A DNA stretch of 64,000 bases from Deltaproteobacteria bacterium (GTDB lineage: Bacteria; Myxococcota_A; Polyangia; Polyangiales; JADJMO01), in the NCBI GenBank assembly GCA_016182965.1, contig JACPFM010000067.1, forward strand, positions 1 to 64,000, in the 5' to 3' direction. Each line of letters begins with the position of its first letter. Position 1 is the first letter of the stretch. A program made the translations under genes and the position numbers. Positions 9,098-16,213 of the stretch are shown here, piece after piece. The notes beneath the pieces are model-generated. The model ran no database searches. It was not told the DNA's origin and worked only from the letters and a program-made list of their open reading frames with translations.

Positions 9098-9112
9098 GGA
9101 GCTCTACGCGAA

Positions 9113-9138
9113 TACGTGCAGAACCGACGCAGGTTTCC
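9113..9138 (-). promoter_or_regulatory. Predicted ECF promoter P5, kinase-peptidase operon
   Basis: Minus-strand GGAAAC, 16 bases, CGTA, ending 15 bases before the kinase ATG. With P6 it forms the near-palindrome AGGTTTC...GAAACCT around a GCGGCCGC core at 9131-9153. Confidence 0.65.
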
Positions 9139-9145
9139 GCGGCCG

Positions 9146-9171
9146 CGAAACCTCGCGTGTGCGGCGACGTT
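9146..9171 (+). promoter_or_regulatory. Predicted ECF promoter P6, arsenosugar-type operon
   Basis: Plus-strand CGAAAC, 16 bases, CGTT, ending 9 bases before GTG 9181. This is the same 9-base spacing as P2 to its ATG, again implying a leaderless or near-leaderless transcript. Confidence 0.65.
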
Positions 9172-9180
9172 GCTCCTTGC

Positions 9181-10692
9181 GTGATCCTCGCATCGCTCGC
9201 GATCGCGGCGGCTCTGCTGGCAATGCTGCTCGCGTACGCACGGCGCCCTTCCGGCGACGTCGACGTGGTCGTCATCGGAGGCGGCGCCGCAGGGCTGACC
9301 GCGGCAGGGTTCGCCGCGTCGGTCGGCGCCAAGACGCTGCTCATCGAACGCGAACGGCTCGGCGGCGATTGCACCTGGACCGGCTGCATTCCGAGCAAGG
9401 CGTTGCTCAAGGCGGCGAGCGTCGCCCACGCCGCGCGAAACGCGTCGAAGTACGGCCTGAAGAACGCCGAGCCAGAGGCCGATCTCGCGCGCGTCCTCGA
9501 GCGCGTGCGAGAGGTGCAGGAGCACGTCTATCGCGAGGCCGACGCGCCGGAGGTCATCGAGCGGTTCGGCGTCGAGGTCATGACCGGCAAGGCGCGGTTC
9601 GTCGCGCGGGACGCGGTCGAGATCACGCGCGGCGACGGGTCGCGGCGGCGCGTCCGTTTCCGCGACGCCATCGTCTGCTCCGGGAGCCGCCCGCGCCTGA
9701 TCGCCGGTCTCGAGGGCGTCCCTCACCTCACGAACGAGAGCGTCTTCTCGCTGACGAAGCTGCCGCGCAGGCTGCTCGTCCTCGGGGCCGGGCCGATCGG
9801 GGTCGAGCTCGGCCAGGCGTTCGCGCGGCTCGGGAGCGTCGTCACCATCCTCGATCGTGAGCGGGATATCCTGCCGAACGACGATCCCGCGCACGCAGCC
9901 GTGCTCCGCGAGCGCCTCGCGTCGGAGGGCGTGCGCTTCCGCTTGGACGCCGCGGTGCGCAGCGTCGAGCGGCGCGGCGACGAGACCCACCTCTCCATCG
10001 GCGACGAGGTCCTCGTCGCGGACGAGCTGCTCGTCGCCGTCGGGCGTGCCCCGAACGTCGAGGACCTCGGGCTGGAGGTCGCCGGGGTCGCGACCAACGA
10101 GCGGGGCATCGTCGTCGACGAGCGGTGTCGCACGAGCAATCACCGCGTCTACGCCTGCGGAGACGTCGCCGGGCGCCTGCAGCTCACGCACTGGGCCGAG
10201 CACATGGCCAAGGTCGCCGTCGCCAACGCGGTGCTCGGGGTCCCGCTGCGGCTCGAACGCGACGTGGTGCCGTGGGTGACCTTCACCGAGCCCGAGCTCG
10301 CCCACGTCGGCCGGCGCACCGTCGATCCGCGCGAGCACCGCACGTATCGATTTCCCTACTCGAAGGTCGATCGCGCCGTGGCCGAGCGCGACGACGTCGG
10401 GTGGGTCCAGGTCCACGCCGATCGCGCGGGGCGCATCGTGGGCGCGAGCGTGGTCGGCCGATCCGCCGGCGAGGTCGTCGCCGAGCTGGCGCTCGCGATG
10501 AAGCACGGCATTCCGCTGCGCAAGATCGCGGACACCATCCACGCGTATCCGACGCTCGCGCTCGCGGCCCGCCGGGTGTCGGATCAGTGGTACGTCCAGC
10601 GCACCGCGCCCGCGCTCTTGCGCATGATCATGACCCTCCGCGGCCTCCGCGGACGGTGTCCGTCGCGACCTCAGCCGGACGCGATCGTCTGA
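9181..10692 (+). CDS. FAD-dependent pyridine nucleotide-disulfide oxidoreductase (mercuric reductase-like), membrane anchored
   Basis: 503 residues from GTG 9181; ATG 9223 is an alternative start. An N-terminal hydrophobic helix (about residues 2-20) is followed by the FAD motif GGGAAG (33-38) and the redox-active CTWTGC (Cys64, Cys69) in GGDC-x4-C-IPSKALL. An NAD(P)H-binding glycine motif (GAGPIGVELG) lies in the middle. In the C-terminal dimerisation domain HAYPT is present, but the usual following Glu is replaced by Ala. It is the first gene of the unit with the AhpD-like protein and ArsS. Such mercuric-reductase-like proteins commonly occur beside ArsS genes. Substrate is unknown; it may supply electrons to the AhpD-like protein (inference). 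Confidence 0.85.
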   Translation: MILASLAIAAALLAMLLAYARRPSGDVDVVVIGGGAAGLTAAGFAASVGAKTLLIERERLGGDCTWTGCIPSKALLKAASVAHAARNASKYGLKNAEPEADLARVLERVREVQEHVYREADAPEVIERFGVEVMTGKARFVARDAVEITRGDGSRRRVRFRDAIVCSGSRPRLIAGLEGVPHLTNESVFSLTKLPRRLLVLGAGPIGVELGQAFARLGSVVTILDRERDILPNDDPAHAAVLRERLASEGVRFRLDAAVRSVERRGDETHLSIGDEVLVADELLVAVGRAPNVEDLGLEVAGVATNERGIVVDERCRTSNHRVYACGDVAGRLQLTHWAEHMAKVAVANAVLGVPLRLERDVVPWVTFTEPELAHVGRRTVDPREHRTYRFPYSKVDRAVAERDDVGWVQVHADRAGRIVGASVVGRSAGEVVAELALAMKHGIPLRKIADTIHAYPTLALAARRVSDQWYVQRTAPALLRMIMTLRGLRGRCPSRPQPDAIV

Positions 10693-10730
10693 CACCTCGG
10701 CGACGTCTTCGCCGTTCCACCAGAGGAGAC

Positions 10731-11062
10731 ATGAGCGATCACTACTACCACTCGCACGACCTCGACCGCTTCGGCGAGATCGGTCGGCAACGTCCGGAGC
10801 TCGCGAAGAAGTTCTTCGACTGGTACGAGGCGGTGTTCGCAGACGGCGCGCTCAGCGAACGCGAGAAGTCGCTCATCGCGCTCGCCGTCGCGCACGCGGT
10901 GCAGTGCCCCTATTGCATCGACGCGTACACGCAGGCCTCCCTGCAGAAGGGTGCCGATCTCGACCAGTTGACCGAGGCGGTGCACGTCGCGGCGGCGATC
11001 CGCGGCGGCGCGTCGCTCGTCCACGGTGTCCAGATGCGCAACGTCGCGAAGAGGGTCGGGAT

Positions 11063-11066
<4 letters not shown>
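10731..11066 (+). CDS. Arsenosugar biosynthesis-associated peroxidase-like (AhpD-fold) protein
   Basis: 111 residues, with ATG 10731 fixed by AGAGGAG upstream. The AhpD/CMD fold carries the redox motif CPYC-x-x-A-Y and begins with the characteristic MSDHYYHS-x-DL-x-x-F-G-E-I-G. This matches the peroxidase-like family found next to ArsS genes. The stop overlaps the ArsS start (GTGA), so the two are translationally coupled. Probable thiol-dependent redox helper in organoarsenical synthesis; the exact reaction is not known. Confidence 0.87.
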
Positions 11067-12099
<1,033 letters not shown>

Positions 12100-12103
<4 letters not shown>

Positions 12104-12609
12104 CGATCTGCATCTTCGCCAAGGAGCCGGTCCCCGGCCGCGTGAAGACGCGCCTCGCCGCGGCGATCGGCGATCGCGCGGCGGCGCGGCTCGCGCAGGC
12201 GTTCCTCGACGACACCATCGCGCCCGTGCGATCGCCCGGCCTCACGTTCGCCCGCTCACCGTGGGCGATCGCGCTCGGCGCCGATTCTCCGGGGCTGCCG
12301 GCGACGCACGTGCGCGCCGCGATCGAGGCCCTGCAGACGCACGAGGCCGTGATCGGCCCCGCGCGCGACGGAGGATACTACCTGCTCGGACTGACCCGCG
12401 TGCGCCGCGACCTGCTCGCGGGCGTCGCGTGGAGCACGCCGCGCGCGCGCGCCGACACGGCCCTGCGCCTGATCGAACGTGGGTATCGCACCGCGACGCT
12501 GCGCTCGTGGTTCGACGTGGACGAGCTTCACGATCTCGATCGGGTGCGCGCCCTCCTCCGTCGTGGAGTCGTGCGCGCCGAGGCGACCGCGCGGGTGCTC
12601 GGCGCATGA
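12100..12609 (+). CDS. TIGR04282-like (DUF2064) glycosyltransferase, internally shortened
   Basis: 169 residues, GTG start overlapping the ArsS stop. The N-terminus (IFAKEPVPGRVKTRL) and the GPA-x-DGGYYLLGL and WSTP blocks identify the nucleotide-sugar-transferase-like family that accompanies ArsS. Typical members are near 200 residues and carry a QG-x-GDLG-x-R(L/M) segment before the D-(S/C)-P-x-L block. Here that segment is missing: the sequence passes directly from SPGLTFARSPWAIALG to ADSPGLP. This may be an in-frame deletion of about 30 codons, which would probably alter activity. It is coupled to the next gene by an ATGA overlap. Confidence 0.8.
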
Positions 12610-13310
12610 AGATCAGCGTCGTCATCCCGGCGTGGAACGAGGCCGAGACGATCGCGGACGCCGTCGCGAGCGCGCGCGCCATCGGCGACGAGGTGATCGT
12701 GGTCGACGCCGGGAGCCCCGATGGGACGGCGGAGCGTGCCACCTCGGCCGGCGCGCGCGTCGTGGCCTCGGAGAAGGGCCGCGGGCACCAGCTCCGCGCG
12801 GGTGCCGAGCGCGCATCCGGCGACGTCCTGCTCTTCCTCCACGCCGACGTTCGTCTCGAGGGCGACGCGCGCTCGGCGATCGCGCGTGCGCTCGAGCACC
12901 CTGCCGCGGTGGCCGGCAACTTCTTCCTGCGCTTCGAGGGCGCGACGTTCGCAGCGTGGCTGTTCACCGTCGCGAACGACGTGCGCCGCAGGCTGCTCCG
13001 GATCTACTACGGCGACTCGGCGATCTTCGTCCGCGCGTCGACGTATGTCGCGCTCGGCGGTTTTCGCGCGATGCCGCTGTTCGAGGACTACGACTTCGTG
13101 CGGCGCCTCGAGCGGCTCGGCCCCACGGCCTACGTACGGGACGTCGTCGCGGTGGCCAGCGCGCGCCGCTTCGAGCACGCGCCGCTGCGCACGCTCTTGC
13201 TGTGGAGTCTCCTTCAGGTGCTGTTCTCGATCGGCGTGTCGCCAGCCCGCCTCGCGCGCCTCTATGTCGACGCGCGACCGAAGCCGCGCGCGCCTCGCCG
13301 CGGCAGGTGA
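12606..13310 (+). CDS. TIGR04283 family arsenosugar-associated glycosyltransferase (GT2)
   Basis: 234 residues, ATG overlapping the previous stop (ATGA). GT-A fold family 2: VVIPAWNEAETI at the start, a DAGSPDGT block, LHADVRL as the DxD-like metal site, and a GDSAIFVR...FEDYDFVRRL acceptor region. A C-terminal hydrophobic helix (LLLWSLLQVLFSIGVSP) may anchor it to the membrane. It is the last gene of the operon and would attach a sugar or lipid-linked moiety to the arsenosugar scaffold (inference from the family). Confidence 0.87.
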   Translation: MKISVVIPAWNEAETIADAVASARAIGDEVIVVDAGSPDGTAERATSAGARVVASEKGRGHQLRAGAERASGDVLLFLHADVRLEGDARSAIARALEHPAAVAGNFFLRFEGATFAAWLFTVANDVRRRLLRIYYGDSAIFVRASTYVALGGFRAMPLFEDYDFVRRLERLGPTAYVRDVVAVASARRFEHAPLRTLLLWSLLQVLFSIGVSPARLARLYVDARPKPRAPRRGR

Positions 13311-13313
13311 TGC

Positions 13314-13859
13314 TCAGCGCGCCGCGTCCGCTTCGAGCTCCACGCCGAGTCCCTCGGCCATGCGGTTGACGAAGTTGAAGTACGCGACGACCTGCGTGAC
13401 ATCGAGGATCGCGCGATCGTCGAGCCCGGCCGCCCGCAGCTGCTCGACGCGTTCACCCGACCGATCGCTCGGGCTCTTCGTCAGCGCGATGGCGAAGTCG
13501 ATCATCGCCCGCATTCGCGCGGGGACGGGCGCCGTCGCCGGATCGAGTGAGAGGCTTTCGACGAGCGCGGCGTCGCCGGTGAACAGGCGGAGACTCCGCC
13601 CGTGATGGTGCACTCAGTATTCGCAGCCGTTCGCCACGCTCACGGCGACAGCGACCGCCTCGCGCTCGGCGCGCGAGAGCGGAGACGGGCCGAACATGAT
13701 GGCTCGATACATCGCGAGGTGCGTCGTCATCGCGGCGGGGCTCAGCGATTGGATCTGGAGTATGTTCGCGACGGAGCCGCGCGACGCGGCCACCGAACGG
13801 TAAGCGTCGGCGAGCTCACCGGTCGCCTGTTCAGGCGGGACGCTGCGGATGTGTGGCAT
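13314..13859 (-). CDS. AhpD-like peroxidase-related selenoprotein (CxxU, in-frame TGA)
   Basis: Read through TGA at 13616-13614, the gene encodes 181 residues. The TGA stands exactly where the second Cys of the AhpD redox motif should be: NGCEY-[TGA]-VHHH (Cys79, Sec82). The upstream part (MPHIRSVPPEQATGELADAY...) and the downstream part (GRSLRLF...FNFVNRMAEGLGVELEA) are both conserved parts of one AhpD-like (peroxidase-related) protein, each useless alone. A GGCGGA-GTC-TCCGCC hairpin starts 14 bases after the TGA. ATG 13859 has GAGGAA upstream. It is convergent with the arsenosugar operon (3-base gap) and preceded by promoters P7 and P8. A TGC/TGT to TGA mutation is the alternative reading. 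Confidence 0.8.
13585..13601 (-). promoter_or_regulatory. Bacterial SECIS-like hairpin of the AhpD-like selenoprotein
   Basis: Downstream of the TGA (minus strand) a 6-bp perfect stem, GGCGGA/TCCGCC, extended by a G-T pair, closes a GTC loop located 20-22 bases after the TGA. A G at the first loop position and a loop 16-37 bases from UGA fit the bacterial SECIS pattern. Confidence 0.65.
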
Positions 13860-13899
13860 GACGGGTTCCTCGGCTGCTTGGACGCCTTGCGTGGACGAG

Positions 13900-13926
13900 A
13901 ACGCCGCGAACGAGGGTTAGGTTTCC
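13900..13926 (-). promoter_or_regulatory. Predicted ECF promoter P8, AhpD-like selenoprotein (proximal)
   Basis: Minus-strand GGAAAC, 17 bases, CGTT, ending 40 bases before ATG 13859. It is the only upstream copy with a 17-base spacer. Confidence 0.5.
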
Positions 13927-13953
13927 GGCCACCGCGGAGGCGAGGGCGCGTGC

Positions 13954-13979
13954 AACGCCCGAACGCGGCCGAGGTTTCC
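13954..13979 (-). promoter_or_regulatory. Predicted ECF promoter P7, AhpD-like selenoprotein (distal)
   Basis: Minus-strand GGAAAC, 16 bases, CGTT, 94 bases before ATG 13859. Together with P8 this gene has tandem copies of the motif. Confidence 0.55.
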
Positions 13980-14076
13980 GGAAATCGGCCCCTCGGCGGA
14001 AAGCCCTGTGGACTGCGGCCGAGCACGATTTCGATCGCCCCCGCGCCCGCCGCTCCGCTGTACAACGGCGATCAGG

Positions 14077-14673
14077 GTGGGCGAAGGACCGCGCGACGAT
14101 CGTGCGCTAACGGCCGCGATGGAGCGGTTCGTCGCCGGAGACGCGCGCGCTTTCGAGGAGCTCTACCGCGGGCTCGGGGCTCGTCTCTTTCCGTTCTGCC
14201 GCAGGCTCGCCGGTCGCCCGGACGATGCGGAGGAGCTCTTCCAGGAGACCTTCTTCAAGCTCCACCGCTCGCGCTCATCTTTCGCTCCGGGGACCAACGT
14301 CGTCCACTGGGCATACGCCATCGCGCGCACGGTTCACCTGGACCGCCTGCGCCATCGCAAGCGACGCGTCATCTTGGAAACCTCCGAATGGATCGAGGCG
14401 TTCCCTCAGACGGCGGGTGACTTCGCCTCTCCGGAGGCGAGCCTCTCCGCCAGTGAGCTCGGTCGTGTCGTCGACGAGGCACTCGCCGCGATGCCTGAAG
14501 CGCAACGCGCCGCGTTCGTCCTCACGAAGGAAGAGGGGCTCTCGGTGGCTGAAACCGCGTCCATTCTCGGCGCGACCGAAAACGCGGTGAAGCTCCGCGT
14601 GCTACGCGCCCGCGAGGACATCCACGCGGCGATGGTGAAGGCAGGGCTCGCACGGAAGGACACGAGGAAGTAG
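14077..14673 (+). CDS. ECF-type RNA polymerase sigma factor (NrsF-associated)
   Basis: 198 residues if GTG 14077 is used; ATG 14119 (MERFVAGDARAFEELY) is the alternative. I prefer the GTG because the DDRALTAAMERF stretch aligns with the usual N-terminus of region 2. Region 2 has DDAEELFQETFFKLHRSR; region 4 has MPEAQRAAFVLTKEEGLSVAETASILG. It is followed after 3 bases by an NrsF/DUF1109 membrane protein, the cognate type of anti-sigma factor. Family knowledge: Caulobacter SigF-NrsF pairs respond to metal or redox stress. No copy of the island promoter motif was found directly upstream. Confidence 0.87.
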   Translation: MGEGPRDDRALTAAMERFVAGDARAFEELYRGLGARLFPFCRRLAGRPDDAEELFQETFFKLHRSRSSFAPGTNVVHWAYAIARTVHLDRLRHRKRRVILETSEWIEAFPQTAGDFASPEASLSASELGRVVDEALAAMPEAQRAAFVLTKEEGLSVAETASILGATENAVKLRVLRAREDIHAAMVKAGLARKDTRK

Positions 14674-14676
14674 GCG

Positions 14677-15339
14677 ATGTCAGAGCGAATCCCGGGCGTA
14701 TCGGACGATGTCGAGCGGCGCATCCTCGCGCTCGCGCACGACACTCGTCGGCAGACCCCGATCCGGCGCAGGGTGGCGATCGCGGCTGTCGTCGTCGTGG
14801 TCGTGTCGCTGGTGATGGTCGTGCGGCCGCGCCCGGACCTCGCGCTGCTTCCGATCGTCCCGCTCGCCCTGACCACGGCCGCTGCGCTCGCCGGCGCGGC
14901 CTTCACGCTTCGTGCCTCCGCGTCGACGCGTCGATCGACCGGTCCGAAGCTTCAGCTCCTGCTCGCGCTCGCGATCGCCTCGGCGCCGCTCTATGCCCTG
15001 CTCACGGCCGTCTCGCCCCTCCGCGCGCGCGGCGCGCCGGCGCCGGTGGGGACGTTCGCGCAGTGTCTCGCCTCGGCGTGGAGCTGCTTCGGCGTGATGA
15101 TGATGATGGCGGGCGCCGGGCTCGCTGCGTTGCTCGTCGCGTTTCGTCACGCGGTGCCGGTGTCCCCACGGGCGCGCGGCGCCGCCTTCGGCGCGGCGGC
15201 TGGCGCTTGGGGCGGCCTCGCGATCCACCTGCGTTGTCCGTCGTCGGACACGGTGCACATCCTCGCCGGGCATGCGCTGCCCATCGCGTTGATGGCCGCC
15301 GTCGGCGCGGTCGTCGCCCCCTTCATCGTGCGTCCGTGA
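14677..15339 (+). CDS. NrsF/DUF1109-like membrane anti-sigma factor
   Basis: 220 residues with about six hydrophobic segments (first near residues 30-48) and a cytoplasmic N-terminus. The signature near the C-terminus, HLRCPSSDTVHILAGHALP, closely resembles the HCPSSD-x-x-H-x-L-x-GH block of DUF1109/NrsF proteins, which hold ECF sigma factors inactive until metals or oxidants are sensed through Cys residues. Two Cys are present in the periplasm-facing CLASAWSC stretch and one in CPSSD. It sits 3 bases after the sigma factor gene and shares its transcript. Confidence 0.85.
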   Translation: MSERIPGVSDDVERRILALAHDTRRQTPIRRRVAIAAVVVVVVSLVMVVRPRPDLALLPIVPLALTTAAALAGAAFTLRASASTRRSTGPKLQLLLALAIASAPLYALLTAVSPLRARGAPAPVGTFAQCLASAWSCFGVMMMMAGAGLAALLVAFRHAVPVSPRARGAAFGAAAGAWGGLAIHLRCPSSDTVHILAGHALPIALMAAVGAVVAPFIVRP

Positions 15340-15373
15340 GGCGCTCGCGTTCGATCCGAAAGGCACGCGAACC

Positions 15374-15697
15374 ATGGCTGACGTGATCCTCGTCTACGAG
15401 CGCACGTGTCCGAACGTGCGCGCCGCGCGCGCAAATCTCGTTCGCGCGTTCTCGGAGGCGGGGCTTCCCGCTACGTGGCGAGAGGTCGACCGCGACGCCG
15501 CCGACACGCCGTCGTGGCTTCGCGGGTTCGGCTCGCCGACCATCGTGATCGACGGCGAAGACGTCGGCGGCGCCCCACCGGCCGACGGTGCGAGCTGCCG
15601 GCTCTACGAGGACGGCGGCCGCCTCGTCGGAGCGCCGTCAGTGGAGCGTATCGCAGCACGACTGCGATCCACGCGGCTGCGTCCTACATCCCGCTGA
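15374..15697 (+). CDS. Thioredoxin-like protein with TCPNVRAAR motif
   Basis: 107 residues. A thioredoxin/glutaredoxin-fold pattern: VILVYERTCPNVRAARANL at the N-terminus with a single Cys-Pro active-site-like motif, a GSPTIVIDGEDV strand block containing the cis-Pro position, and a later conserved Cys (GASCRLYEDGG). Lacking a CxxC, it could act as a monothiol or metal-binding protein. It lies 34 bases after the NrsF-like gene and is probably third in that operon. A GAAAGG Shine-Dalgarno precedes ATG 15374. Confidence 0.75.
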   Translation: MADVILVYERTCPNVRAARANLVRAFSEAGLPATWREVDRDAADTPSWLRGFGSPTIVIDGEDVGGAPPADGASCRLYEDGGRLVGAPSVERIAARLRSTRLRPTSR

Positions 15698-15957
15698 AGA
15701 CGGGCGGCACCCGCAACCTCGACCTGATCACCAACGGCCTCGAGTCGTGGGTCAACGGCTCGGGGTCGGCGATGGGCCGCTTCGTCGGCGCGCTGATCGA
15801 CGGAAAGCAGCGCTCGTACTCCGAGCTGCTCAAGGCGGCGGAGTTCACCGGCCTCGGGTACTCGTGGGGCAAGGACGCCCTCCGCGTCGTCGACGGCGAG
15901 CTCGACAACCTCTACTCGCCGGCCAAGAAGCCGATCACGCTCACGACCGCGCGCTGA
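15649..15957 (+). pseudogene. Orphan C-terminal gene fragment
   Basis: An open frame with protein-like composition (TTAIHAAASYIPLKTGGTRN ... ALRVVDGELDNLYSPAKKPI) ends at 15957. It overlaps the 3' end of the thioredoxin-like gene in another frame and has no initiation region of its own before about 15650. ATG 15772 would give only a 61-residue product. It looks like the 3' remnant of a larger gene joined here by deletion or rearrangement. The family was not recognised. An assembly join is another possibility. Confidence 0.45.
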
Positions 15958-15965
15958 TCCGCCGG

Positions 15966-16148
15966 TCAGTGCTGCGACTGACAGATCAACGCGCCGCCGT
16001 TCATCGACTCGATGCACAAGCCCAGCTTGCCGGGCGCGTAGGTGCAGCTCTCGCCGACCTTGGTGCACTTCTCCTTCGGCGGCTCGGTCTTCTGACCGGG
16101 GCACGCGACGAGGAGGAGGCACCCGACGGCGACCAGGCTGCGGAACAT
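15966..16148 (-). CDS. Small Cys-containing lipoprotein
   Basis: 60 residues from ATG 16148 (ATG 16160 is an alternative). Signal peptide FRSLVAVGCLLLVAC with a good lipobox, then a short domain with four Cys (CTKVGESC, GLCIES, LICQ), enough for two disulfides. The unit resembles the short Cys-rich modules common in myxobacterial surface proteins. Function unknown. Upstream is the end of the large MopE-like gene on the same strand. Confidence 0.7.
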   Translation of the reverse strand: MFRSLVAVGCLLLVACPGQKTEPPKEKCTKVGESCTYAPGKLGLCIESMNGGALICQSQH

Positions 16149-16213
16149 GGCCGGCAGCATAGGCGACGGCCTCATCGGAGGCTGGGCGCGAGCCGTAATG
16201 CCGCCGTTCCGGA

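Noticed and set aside
9131..9153. AGGTTTC...GAAACCT palindrome as a repressor operator.
   Set aside because: It is fully explained by two divergent copies of the GAAAC box; similar boxes occur singly elsewhere, so an operator is not needed.
13314..13613. Separate gene starting at GTG 13613 after the TGA.
   Set aside because: The product would start with the second half of the AhpD active site and lack the Cys79 helix; the two halves are one domain.
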